From Alphaproteobacteria bacterium (GTDB lineage Bacteria > Pseudomonadota > Alphaproteobacteria > Rhodobacterales > Rhodobacteraceae), in NCBI GenBank assembly GCA_030424705.1, contig JAUHWJ010000096.1:1-7100 (forward strand): 7,100 bases of DNA, read 5' to 3'. This document shows, piece by piece, positions 1 through 6,226 of the stretch. The notes beneath the pieces are model-generated. The model did no database searches. It saw only the letters and a list, made by a program, of their open reading frames with translations, and was not told where the DNA came from. The first letter of the stretch is position 1, and each line of letters starts with the position of its first letter. The translations under genes and the position numbers were made by a program.

Positions 1-74
1 TCGCGGAGGGCGTTCCCGCCGACGTGCAGAAGAACCCGGACGTGATTGCGGCCTATCTCGGAGGGGCTTCATGA
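1..74 (+). CDS. livG: High-affinity branched-chain amino acid-type ABC transporter ATP-binding protein LivG, C-terminal end only
   Basis: Only the last 23 residues are in the window. The frame begins at base 3 and ends at the TGA at 72-74. The tail reads AEGVPADVQKNPDVIAAYLG followed by GAS. This matches the characteristic C-terminus of LivG-type ATPases, where an EGxPxxVxxNPxVIxAYLG tail follows the nucleotide-binding domain. The Walker motifs lie upstream of the window and cannot be checked. The stop codon overlaps the next gene's start (ATGA at 71-74), a typical sign of translational coupling inside an operon. In the family, LivG pairs with LivF as the cytoplasmic ATPase heterodimer that drives import. 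The identity is sound because of the tail and the liv genes that follow, but intactness of the gene is unknown. Confidence 0.88.
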   Translation, partial: AEGVPADVQKNPDVIAAYLGGAS

Positions 75-784
75 GCGCCATTCTCGAAGTGAAGGGGCTC
101 GAAGCCTCATACGGGCAGCTCCAGGTGCTGCGCGGCCTCGATTTCGAGGTGGCGAAGGGGGGCGTGACGGCCCTTCTCGGCGCGAACGGCGCGGGCAAGA
201 CGACGACGCTGCGCGCCATCTGCGGCATGATCCGCCGGAAGGGGGAGATCACCTTCGACGGCCAGCGGATCGAGCGGCTGGGGACGGAGGACGTGGTGCG
301 CCTCGGCGTCGCGCATATCCCGGAGGGGCGCGGCACGTTCGGGACGCTGACGACGGAGGAGAATCTCCATCTCGGCGCCATGACGCGGCCGAACAATTCG
401 GACATCCAGGCCGATGTCGAGCGCTGCTACGGCTTCTTCCCCCGGCTCAAGGAGCGGCGGAACCAGCAGGCCGGCACCCTTTCGGGCGGCGAACAGCAGA
501 TGCTCGCCATCGCCCGCGCGCTGATGCTGCGGCCGAAGCTGATGCTGCTGGACGAGCCTTCCTTCGGCCTCGCGCCGCTGATCGTGCGGCAGATCTTCGA
601 CATTCTCGCGGATGTGAAGCGGGAGGCCGGCGTCTCCATGCTGATCGTGGAGCAGAACGCCTCCCTCGCGCTCGAACTCGCCGACCACGCCTATCTGATC
701 GAGACCGGCTCCATCGTGATCTCGGGCGAGGCGAAGGCGATCCGCGAAGACGAGAGCGTGCGCGCCTCCTATCTCGGCTATTGA
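71..784 (+). CDS. livF: Branched-chain amino acid-type ABC transporter ATP-binding protein LivF
   Basis: This 237-residue cytoplasmic ATPase has the same length as Escherichia coli LivF and hydrolyses ATP to power import through LivH/LivM. Visible motifs in order are Walker A GANGAGKT (37-44), the LivF-type PEGR segment (84-87) where most ABC ATPases carry a Q-loop glutamine, the signature LSGGEQQ (137-143), Walker B LMLLDEP (157-163, catalytic E162), the D-loop region GLAP (166-169) and VEQN (193-196), with Gln195 where most ABC ATPases have the switch histidine. The Glu85 and Gln195 substitutions are normal for LivF, as E. coli LivF has them too, so they are not defects. The C-terminus ends in SYLGY, the usual LivF tail. 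The start overlaps the livG stop by 4 nt, and the upstream GGAGGGG at 60-66 (GG at 60-61 onward) can serve as ribosome binding site. LivH follows after 9 nt. The family assignment is very secure; the imported substrate is not. Confidence 0.96.
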   Translation: MSAILEVKGLEASYGQLQVLRGLDFEVAKGGVTALLGANGAGKTTTLRAICGMIRRKGEITFDGQRIERLGTEDVVRLGVAHIPEGRGTFGTLTTEENLHLGAMTRPNNSDIQADVERCYGFFPRLKERRNQQAGTLSGGEQQMLAIARALMLRPKLMLLDEPSFGLAPLIVRQIFDILADVKREAGVSMLIVEQNASLALELADHAYLIETGSIVISGEAKAIREDESVRASYLGY

Positions 785-793
785 GGAGACGAC

Positions 794-1672
794 ATGGACC
801 TCTTTCTCCAGCAGATCGTCTCGGGCTTCGCGACGGGCGGCATCTACGCCTGCATGGCGCTCTCGGTCGTGATGATCTATCAGGCGATCCATCACCTGAA
901 CTTCGCGCAGGGCGAGATGGCGACCTTCTCGACCTTCATCGCCTGGCAGCTGCTCGCCTGGGGCCTGCCCTATTTCGCGGTCATTCCGCTCGCCATCGGG
1001 CTCAGCTTCATCGGCGGGTTCGTCGTGGAGCGGGTGGTGTTCAAGCCGATCGAGAACGCGCCCGTCCTTTCCCACATCGTGATCTTCATCGCGCTCTTCG
1101 CGATCTTCAACTCGGCGATGGGCTTCATCTGGGACTTCTCGATCAAGCCGGTGCCGAGCGCGTTCGGGGAGGGGCCGCTCTATGAGGGCAGCCTTCTGAG
1201 CAAGCATCAGACGGGCATGATCGCGGTGACGATGCTGGTGCTCGTGCTGCTCTGGGCGTTCTTCCGCTTCACGCGGGTCGGGCTCGCGATGCGGGCGGCG
1301 GCCGCGAATCCGCAGAGCGCGCGGCTCGTCGGCATCCGGGTCAGCTTCATGACGGCGCTCGGCTGGGGCATGGCCTCCGCCATCGGCGCGGTGGCGGGCA
1401 TCCTGATCGCGCCGGTCGTGTTCCTCGAGCCGAACATGATGCTCTCGATCCTCCTCTACGGCTTCGCCGGCGCGGTGCTCGGCGGGCTCACGAGCCCGCT
1501 CGGCGCGGTGATCGGCGGCTTCATCGTCGGCATCGTGGAGAATCTCGCAGGCACCTACATTCCGGTCGTGGGCGGGGAGCTGAAACTCCCTATCGCGCTC
1601 TTCCTGATCGTGGTGGTGCTGGTGGTGAAGCCGGAGGGCCTTCTGGGCCGCCGCGTGGTGCAGAGGGTCTGA
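794..1672 (+). CDS. livH: Branched-chain amino acid-type ABC transporter permease LivH
   Basis: This 292-residue inner-membrane permease forms half of the translocation channel with LivM. It has roughly eight hydrophobic segments. The LivH hallmark NFAQGEMA (36-43) sits at the end of the first membrane region. The cytoplasmic coupling loop around 161-183, with TRVGLAMRAAAANP and then SARLVGIRV, is where these permeases contact the ATPases. A late glycine-rich membrane segment (LGGLTSPLGAVIGGF, about 229-243) and the end VVKPEGLLGRR are also typical. The start is fixed by a good Shine-Dalgarno, GAGGAG at 783-788, which overlaps the livF stop and lies 5 nt before the ATG. Its own stop is separated from the livM start by one base. 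Nothing is truncated or unusual. The family and role are clear from sequence and neighbours; substrate specificity is not encoded here in a way that can be read. Confidence 0.96.
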   Translation: MDLFLQQIVSGFATGGIYACMALSVVMIYQAIHHLNFAQGEMATFSTFIAWQLLAWGLPYFAVIPLAIGLSFIGGFVVERVVFKPIENAPVLSHIVIFIALFAIFNSAMGFIWDFSIKPVPSAFGEGPLYEGSLLSKHQTGMIAVTMLVLVLLWAFFRFTRVGLAMRAAAANPQSARLVGIRVSFMTALGWGMASAIGAVAGILIAPVVFLEPNMMLSILLYGFAGAVLGGLTSPLGAVIGGFIVGIVENLAGTYIPVVGGELKLPIALFLIVVVLVVKPEGLLGRRVVQRV

Positions 1673-1673
1673 G

Positions 1674-2696
1674 ATGGCGACGAGCGAAACCTACGCCGCG
1701 GGCGCCGCGGCTGCGCCAAAACCCTTCATCACGGCGGAGCGGGTCGTCTATCTCCTGCTCTTCGTCGGGCTGGTGGCGCTGCCGTTCTTCTCCAAGGGCT
1801 TCTTCGTCTTCCAGGTGACGAAGCTCCTGATCTACGCCATCGCCATCCTCGGGCTGAACCTACTGACCGGCATAAACGGCCAGTTCTCCCTCGGCCACGG
1901 CGCCTTCTATGCGGTCGGCGCCTACACGACGGCGATCATGGTGGAGATGATGGGGGTGAACTACATGCTCACCCTGCCGGTGGCGGGGCTCATCTGCTTC
2001 GTCTTCGGCTTCCTCTTCGGCCTTCCGGCGCTGAGGCTCGACGGCATCTATCTCGCGCTCGCGACCTTCGCGCTCGCCATCGCCATGCCGCAGCTCCTGA
2101 AGCTTTCGCCGATCGAGCACCTGACGGGCGGCGTGCAGGGCGTGATCGTCTTCTCCGAGACCTTCGACCCGGATGTGCCCTTCGGGCTGCCCTTTGACCC
2201 CGGCACGTGGACCTATCTCTTCACGCTCTTCGTCGGCGTCTTCCTCTTCTGGCTGGCGCGGAACATCGTGGCGAGCCGGACGGGGCGGGCGATGATGGCG
2301 ATCCGGGACAATCCGATCGCCGCGCGCTCGATGGGCGTGAACGTCGCGCTCTACAAGACGCTGGCATTCGGCCTCTCCGCGCTCTTCACCGGGATCGCGG
2401 GCGCGCTTTCCGCCATCGCGGTCAAGTTCGTGGCGCCGGACAGCTTCACCTTCGCGCTCTCCATCGTGCTCCTCGTCGGGCTCGTGGTCGGCGGGGTGGG
2501 CTGGCTTCCGGGCGCGCTGATCGGCGCGACCTTCATCGTCTTCGTGCCGAATTTCGCGGAAGAGATCTCCAAGGGGCTCTCCGGCGCCTTCTTCGGGTTC
2601 TTCCTCATTCTCGTGATCTACCTTGCGCCGCAGGGCGCGGGCGGGCTGCTCCGCGCGGGCGTGGGGCGGGTGAAACGGCTCCTCGCGAGCCGGTGA
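1674..2696 (+). CDS. livM: Branched-chain amino acid-type ABC transporter permease LivM
   Basis: This 340-residue inner-membrane permease is the second channel subunit. After a polar, alanine-rich N-terminus of about 20 residues come the first membrane helix and the LivM signature LTGINGQFSLGHGAF (64-78). The motif LRLDGIYLALATFALA (120-135) follows, then an extracytoplasmic loop rich in Pro, Asp and Gly (about 160-178). The coupling loop is SRTGRAMMAIRDNPIAARSMG (201-221 in full), with conserved Arg211-Asp212-Asn213-Pro214. The C-terminus ends in a basic stretch (RVKRLLASR). Length and motif order are normal for the family. An AGAGGG at 1662-1667 in the 3' end of livH lies 6 nt before the ATG, and the single-base gap from the livH stop suggests translational coupling. 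LivK follows after 26 nt. The call is secure as a family member; the ligand depends on the binding protein. Confidence 0.96.
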   Translation: MATSETYAAGAAAAPKPFITAERVVYLLLFVGLVALPFFSKGFFVFQVTKLLIYAIAILGLNLLTGINGQFSLGHGAFYAVGAYTTAIMVEMMGVNYMLTLPVAGLICFVFGFLFGLPALRLDGIYLALATFALAIAMPQLLKLSPIEHLTGGVQGVIVFSETFDPDVPFGLPFDPGTWTYLFTLFVGVFLFWLARNIVASRTGRAMMAIRDNPIAARSMGVNVALYKTLAFGLSALFTGIAGALSAIAVKFVAPDSFTFALSIVLLVGLVVGGVGWLPGALIGATFIVFVPNFAEEISKGLSGAFFGFFLILVIYLAPQGAGGLLRAGVGRVKRLLASR

Positions 2697-2722
2697 CAAA
2701 GCAAACCAAGGGAGACTGACGC

Positions 2723-3934
2723 ATGTTGACGAGACGCACATCACTCATCGCGGCGGCGGCCACGGCCCTCGCATTCGCCGCCGGACCGGGTTCGGCCGAA
2801 ACGGTGGTCGGGGTCACCGACACGTCGATCAAGATCGGCAATATCATGCCCTATTCCGGCCCGGCCTCGGCCTATGGCCAGATCGGCGGCACCATCGAGA
2901 AGTACTTCGAGATGGTGAACGCCAATGGCGGCGTGAACGGGCGGATGATCGAGTTCATCACCTATGATGACGCCTATTCCCCGCCCAAGACGGTCGAGCA
3001 GGCGCGCAAGCTGGTCGAGAGCGACGAAGTCGCATTGATCTTCCAGCCGCTCGGCACCCCGCCGAACAGCGCGATCCACAAGTACATGAACGCGAAGAAG
3101 GTGCCGCAGCTCTTTGTCGCGACGGGCGCGACCAAGTGGGGCGACCCGGAGAACTATCCCTGGACGATGGGCTGGCAGCCCAACTACCAGACCGAGGCGA
3201 AAATCTACGCCCGGTACATTCTGGACAACATGCCGAACGCCAAGATCGGCATTCTCTACCAGAACGACGATTACGGCAAAGACTACCTCAAGGGCTTCAG
3301 GGACGGCCTGGGCGACAAGACGTCCATGATCGTCGCAGAGATGCCCTACGAGGTCGCCGACCCGACGGTGGACAGCCAGATCATCTCGCTGAAGGCCTCC
3401 GGCGCGGATGTGTTCTTCAACATCACCACGCCGAAATTCGCGGCGCAGGCGATCAAGAAGGCGCATGAGATCGGCTGGACGCCGACCCAGTTCCTCAACA
3501 ACGTCTCCTCCTCCGTCGGCTCCGTGCTGACGCCGGCCGGCCTCGAAGCCTCCACCGGCATCATCACCGCCGGCTACCAGATGGACCCGACAGATCCGCA
3601 ATTCGCGGATCATCCGGAAATGGTCGCCTGGCGCAAATTCATGGATGAGTTCCACAAGGACGGCGACAAGACCTCCAACTTCACCGCCTATGGCTATGCC
3701 GCGGCAGCGACGCTGGAGCAGGTCCTGAAGCAGGCGGGGGACAATCTCAGCCGCGAGAACATCATGAAGGAGGCCGCGAACCTCCGTCAGGTGCGCATTC
3801 CGCTGCTGCTGCCGGGGGTGACCATTTCCACCTCGCCGACCGATTTCTACCCGATCGAGTCGATGCGGCTGCAGCGCTTCAATGGCACGACCTACGAGTT
3901 CTTCGGCGACGTGATCGCCGCCGAGAGCAGCTGA
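2723..3934 (+). CDS. Periplasmic substrate-binding protein of the branched-chain amino acid-type ABC importer (LivK-like)
   Basis: This 403-residue type I periplasmic binding protein (Peripla_BP_6 / Leu-Ile-Val-binding fold) would capture the ligand in the periplasm and deliver it to LivHM. A signal peptide is visible: basic TRR at 3-5, a hydrophobic core at about 8-20 and probable cleavage after GSA (25), leaving a mature start ETVVGVT. The mature protein opens with IKIGNIMPYSGPASAYGQ (36-53), the usual first strand and ligand loop. It then has YDDAYSPPKT (81-90), LGTPPNS (110-116) and a WGDPENYPWTMGWQPNYQTEA-like hinge region. These belong to a large alphaproteobacterial subgroup whose ligands vary or are unknown, so the symbol livK is withheld. 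The start is set by AAGGGAG at 2708-2714, 8 nt upstream. A/T-ending codons are visibly more frequent than in the neighbouring genes, as often seen in abundant binding proteins. Terminator-like hairpins follow directly. Confidence 0.93.
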   Translation: MLTRRTSLIAAAATALAFAAGPGSAETVVGVTDTSIKIGNIMPYSGPASAYGQIGGTIEKYFEMVNANGGVNGRMIEFITYDDAYSPPKTVEQARKLVESDEVALIFQPLGTPPNSAIHKYMNAKKVPQLFVATGATKWGDPENYPWTMGWQPNYQTEAKIYARYILDNMPNAKIGILYQNDDYGKDYLKGFRDGLGDKTSMIVAEMPYEVADPTVDSQIISLKASGADVFFNITTPKFAAQAIKKAHEIGWTPTQFLNNVSSSVGSVLTPAGLEASTGIITAGYQMDPTDPQFADHPEMVAWRKFMDEFHKDGDKTSNFTAYGYAAAATLEQVLKQAGDNLSRENIMKEAANLRQVRIPLLLPGVTISTSPTDFYPIESMRLQRFNGTTYEFFGDVIAAESS

Positions 3935-3935
3935 T

Positions 3936-3990
3936 CCCGCGCAAGGCGGGGATTTGGCGGCCGCCCCTTCGGGGGCGGCCGTTTCCGTTT
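3936..3990 (+). terminator. Probable intrinsic terminator of the liv operon (two tandem hairpins)
   Basis: Two hairpins begin just after the binding-protein stop codon. The first pairs CCCGC (3936-3940) with GCGGG (3946-3950) across a 5-nt loop and is followed by GATTT. The second is a perfect 10-bp stem, 3958-3967 with 3972-3981, closed by C-G around a TTCG loop. This gives the very stable cUUCGg tetraloop typical of bacterial terminators. It is followed by GTTTCCGTTT, a weak and interrupted T-tract. On the minus strand no T-run follows the stem, so the arrangement favours termination of the rightward liv transcript. The T residues at 3988-3990 run into the stop codon of the convergent dehalogenase gene. 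Structure is seen directly; termination activity is inferred. Confidence 0.75.
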
Positions 3991-4877
3991 CAGCCCTGCA
4001 TGAAGCGAAGCGCGGTGGCGGCCAGCGCCTCCCCGTCATCCTCCTGCAGGAAGTGCCCCGCGTTTCCGATGGTCACGTGCGGCTGGCCGGCGGCGCCGGG
4101 CACGCGGCGGCGGAACGCCTCGGCTCCGTGAGCCGTCACCGCGTCCTTGTCCGAGAAGGCGGTGAGGAAGGGTTTCTCGAAGCGTTCGAGCGCGGCCCAG
4201 GCGGCTCGGTTGGCGGCGCTCGCCGGATTGTCCGGCGTGATCGGGACGAGGGCGGGGAAGGCGCGGGCGCCGGCCTTGAAGCGCTCGTCGGGGAAGGGGG
4301 CGTCATAGGCGGCGCGGATTTCCGGGGTTATTCCCCTCGCTGTGCCTCCCTGCACGATGCCGCCGACGGGGAGTTCCGGAACCTCCTGCGAGAATTTCAG
4401 CCATTTGAGGAAGGCCGGATTCTCCGGCTCGTCCCCCGTCGGCAGGAAGGTGTTTGCGGCGACGACGCGGGCGAAGCGCCCGCCCTCCTCCGCGACGAGG
4501 CGGAGGCCGAGCAGCCCGCCCCAGTCCTGACAGATCAGCGTGATCTCCCGGAGGTCGAGCGTGGCGAGGAAGCCTTTCAGCCAGTCGACATGCGCCTGAT
4601 AGGTGTAGGCGGCCCGGTCAACCGGCTTGTCCGACCTCCCGAAGCCGAAGAGGTCGGGCGCGACGGCGCGGAAGCCCGCCGCGGCGAAGAGCGGGATCAT
4701 GCGGCGGTAGAGATAGGACCAGGTCGGCTCGCCGTGCAGCATGAGGACGGGCGGCGCATCGCGCGGGCCTTCGTCCACATAGTGCATCCGCATCCCGGCG
4801 ACCTCGACATATTGCGGGGCGAAGCTCCAGCCGGGGAGGTTGGCGAAGCGCTCTTCGGACGTTCTCAGAATCTCCAT
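3990..4877 (-). CDS. dhmA: Haloalkane dehalogenase, DhlA/DmbB-like subfamily (HLD-I), alpha/beta-hydrolase
   Basis: This 295-residue cytoplasmic alpha/beta-hydrolase is predicted to cleave carbon-halogen bonds hydrolytically, giving an alcohol and halide (EC 3.8.1.5). The oxyanion-region motif [11 protein letters not shown] (48-58) is shared with DhlA and DmbB. The nucleophile elbow is QDWGG, with Asp118 as nucleophile and Trp119 as first halide-binding residue. Asp245 in FSDKD is the likely acid placed after strand 7 as in this subfamily, and His275 in NAGHFLQED is the base. Trp159 in the cap is a plausible second halide-binding tryptophan. [12 protein letters not shown] (74-85) is also characteristic. 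The start [11 protein letters not shown] is chosen because AGGAGGAG lies 6 nt upstream and DmbB-type enzymes begin the same way (M-x-[VI]-L-R-T). A longer reading to 5318 would run antisense through pgk and is rejected. The gene is convergent with the liv operon and divergent from pgk, so it is probably monocistronic. Its native substrate is unknown; an epoxide hydrolase or other relative is possible but less likely given Trp119. Confidence 0.9.
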   Translation of the reverse strand: MEILRTSEERFANLPGWSFAPQYVEVAGMRMHYVDEGPRDAPPVLMLHGEPTWSYLYRRMIPLFAAAGFRAVAPDLFGFGRSDKPVDRAAYTYQAHVDWLKGFLATLDLREITLICQDWGGLLGLRLVAEEGGRFARVVAANTFLPTGDEPENPAFLKWLKFSQEVPELPVGGIVQGGTARGITPEIRAAYDAPFPDERFKAGARAFPALVPITPDNPASAANRAAWAALERFEKPFLTAFSDKDAVTAHGAEAFRRRVPGAAGQPHVTIGNAGHFLQEDDGEALAATALRFMQG

Positions 4878-4883
4878 GTCGGG

Positions 4884-4891
4884 CTCCTCCT
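4884..4891 (-). promoter_or_regulatory. Strong Shine-Dalgarno that fixes the dehalogenase start
   Basis: On the minus strand the sequence AGGAGGAG precedes the ATG at 4877-4875 with 6 nt between them. This nearly perfect anti-16S match, together with conservation of the N-terminus MEILRT, decides the start against the much longer open frame extending to 5318. Confidence 0.85.
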
Positions 4892-4901
4892 GTGGCGCGA
4901 T

Positions 4902-4946
4902 TTGCGCTCTTGCGCCGCCGCCGCGGCTCGGGGCAGGAAAGCGCAA
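4902..4946. repeat. Short inverted/direct repeats in the divergent dehalogenase-pgk intergenic region
   Basis: The 91-bp region between the two divergent start codons contains TTGCGCT at 4902-4908 and its inverted partner AGCGCAA at 4940-4946. A further TTGCGC lies at 4910-4915 in direct orientation. Such spaced half-sites could be an operator, but GCGC-containing words are common by chance in DNA this rich in G+C. I see no convincing -35/-10 pair for either gene here. Confidence 0.3.
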
Positions 4947-4968
4947 CTTCGTGACAGGGGAAAGCGGC

Positions 4969-6159
4969 ATGACCTTCCGGACCATTGACGATCTCGCGAT
5001 GACAGGAAAACGCGTCCTGATCCGCGTCGACCTCAACGCGCCGGTGAAGGACGGCGTGGTGACCGACGCGACGCGGCTTGAGGCGGTGGGCCCGACGATC
5101 CGGGACGTGATCGCGAAGGGCGGGAAACCGGTGCTGCTGGCGCATTTCGGGCGGCCGAAGGGGAAACCGGACCCTGCGCAATCCCTCGCCCCCATCGCGC
5201 CGGCGCTGGCGGCTTCGATCGGCGTTCCGGTGGTCTTCTGCGGGGCCACCATCGGGGAGGAGGCGGCGGCGGCGGTGGCCGCGCTGCCGGAGGGTTCTGC
5301 GCTGCTGCTGGAGAACACGCGCTTTCATCCGGGGGAGGAGGCGAACGACGCCGATTTCGCGAAGGCGATGGCGGCGCTCGGGGATGTCTATGTGAACGAC
5401 GCCTTCTCGGCCGCGCATCGCGCGCACGCCTCGACCGAGGGGCTGGCGCATCTTCTGCCCTCGGCGGCGGGGCAGCTGATGGCGGCGGAGCTTTCCGCGC
5501 TGGAGAAGGCGCTGACAGCGCCGGAACGGCCGGTGATCGCGGTGGTCGGCGGCGCCAAGGTCTCCACCAAGCTCGAACTGCTCGGCAACCTCTCGAAGCG
5601 GGTGGACCAGATCGTGATCGGCGGCGGCATGGCCAACACCTTCCTCTTCGCGAAGGGCGTCGGCGTCGGCAAATCGCTCTGCGAGGCGGAGATGGCGGAG
5701 ACGGCGCGGGCGATCATGGCGGGCGCGGCGGAGGCGGGTTGCGAGATCGTGCTGCCGAAGGACATCGTCGTCGCGCGGGAGTTCAAGGCGGGCGCCGCCT
5801 CCGAGACGCTGCCGGCGGAGGCCTGCCCGGCGGATGCGATGATCCTCGACGCGGGGCCGGAGACGGCGGCGGAAATCGCGCGGCGCTTCGAGGGGGCGAA
5901 GACGGTCGTCTGGAACGGCCCGCTCGGCGCCTTCGAGATCCCGCCCTTCGACGCGGCGACGAACGCGGCGGCCCTCGCCGCGGCGACGCTGACGGAGGCG
6001 GGGCGGCTGCTCACCGTCGCGGGCGGGGGGGATACGGTGGCGGCGCTCAACGCCTCCGGCGCCGCCGCGCGGTTCTCCTATGTATCGACGGCGGGCGGCG
6101 CCTTCCTCGAATGGCTGGAGGGCAAGACGCTGCCCGGGGTCGCCGCGCTGGGGGCGTGA
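4969..6159 (+). CDS. pgk: Phosphoglycerate kinase
   Basis: This 396-residue cytosolic enzyme (EC 2.7.2.3) interconverts 1,3-bisphosphoglycerate plus ADP with 3-phosphoglycerate plus ATP, in glycolysis, gluconeogenesis or the Calvin cycle. Signature motifs are all present: RVDLNAP (19-25), the substrate-binding HFGRPKG (59-65), [11 protein letters not shown] (114-124, Arg118), [15 protein letters not shown] (142-156, Arg151), GGAKVSTK in the hinge/nucleotide region (194-201), WNGPLGAFE (315-323), GGGDT (352-356) and STAGGA (373-378). The last is STGGGA in many other bacteria. Length is normal. The ATG at 4969 is preferred: AGGGGA at 4956-4961 lies 7 nt upstream and MTFRTIDDL is a usual PGK beginning. 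An in-frame GTG at 4951 and an ATG at 4840 would add 6 or 43 residues, the latter overlapping the dehalogenase gene. No gap or fba gene adjoins it within the window. The 91-bp region shared with the divergent dehalogenase must hold its promoter unless transcription comes from further away. Confidence 0.97.
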   Translation: MTFRTIDDLAMTGKRVLIRVDLNAPVKDGVVTDATRLEAVGPTIRDVIAKGGKPVLLAHFGRPKGKPDPAQSLAPIAPALAASIGVPVVFCGATIGEEAAAAVAALPEGSALLLENTRFHPGEEANDADFAKAMAALGDVYVNDAFSAAHRAHASTEGLAHLLPSAAGQLMAAELSALEKALTAPERPVIAVVGGAKVSTKLELLGNLSKRVDQIVIGGGMANTFLFAKGVGVGKSLCEAEMAETARAIMAGAAEAGCEIVLPKDIVVAREFKAGAASETLPAEACPADAMILDAGPETAAEIARRFEGAKTVVWNGPLGAFEIPPFDAATNAAALAAATLTEAGRLLTVAGGGDTVAALNASGAAARFSYVSTAGGAFLEWLEGKTLPGVAALGA

Positions 6160-6170
6160 CGAATTCGTCA
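6157..6170. repeat. Perfect 14-bp palindrome overlapping the pgk stop codon
   Basis: TGACGAATTCGTCA reads identically on both strands. Its first three bases are the pgk stop codon, and its centre is in the AT-rich GAATTC. With no spacer it would be a poor RNA hairpin, and no T-run follows, so it does not look like a terminator. A dimeric regulator's operator for the downstream reductase gene, whose start is 57 nt further on, is the more natural reading, but no matching regulator is known to me from this sequence alone. Confidence 0.45.
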
Positions 6171-6195
6171 CTGTTCCCTCCCGCCCCCGAGCGCT

Positions 6196-6201
6196 TATCT
6201 T
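6196..6201 (+). promoter_or_regulatory. Possible -10 element upstream of the short-chain dehydrogenase
   Basis: TATCTT matches the TATAAT consensus at four of six positions and sits 25 nt before the start codon, in a locally AT-rich patch (GCGCTTATCTTGAGC) within an otherwise very G+C-rich gap. No good -35 hexamer is visible 16-18 nt upstream. The gene could therefore also be read through from pgk, 67 bp away. Support comes mainly from the same GCGCT(T)ATCT word recurring before the next gene. Confidence 0.25.
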
Positions 6202-6226
6202 GAGCGGGCGGACAGGGAGAGATGCG

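Noticed and set aside
84..784. Missing Q-loop glutamine and switch histidine in LivF, as possible inactivation
   Set aside because: PEGR and VEQN are the normal LivF versions of these motifs, present also in E. coli LivF; Walker A, Walker B and signature are intact.
46..1185. Plus-strand 379-codon frame overlapping livF and livH
   Set aside because: Arg/Ala/Gly/Asp-rich shadow in another frame; livF and livH in the same DNA are unmistakable.
2741..4039. Minus-strand 432-codon frame opposite the binding-protein gene
   Set aside because: Shadow of a clearly recognised gene with signal peptide and family motifs; no ribosome binding site or recognisable domain in the shadow product.
4323..4337. 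GGGG-TTATT-CCCC hairpin inside the dehalogenase gene
   Set aside because: Only four base pairs inside coding sequence, expected by chance at this base composition.
4840..4968. Upstream in-frame ATG (4840) or GTG (4951) as pgk start
   Set aside because: The ATG at 4840 overlaps the dehalogenase coding region and adds 43 atypical residues. The GTG would add six residues not usual for the family. ATG 4969 has a suitable ribosome binding site and a standard PGK N-terminus.
3954..4988. Plus-strand 344-codon frame opposite the dehalogenase
   Set aside because: Complement of a gene with a complete catalytic triad; the shadow product has no recognisable motif.
4878..5318. 147-residue N-terminal extension of the dehalogenase frame, up to 5318 on the minus strand
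   Set aside because: It is antisense to the conserved pgk N-terminal domain, has no family-like sequence, and the strong Shine-Dalgarno at 4884-4891 plus the conserved MEILRT start mark the true beginning.
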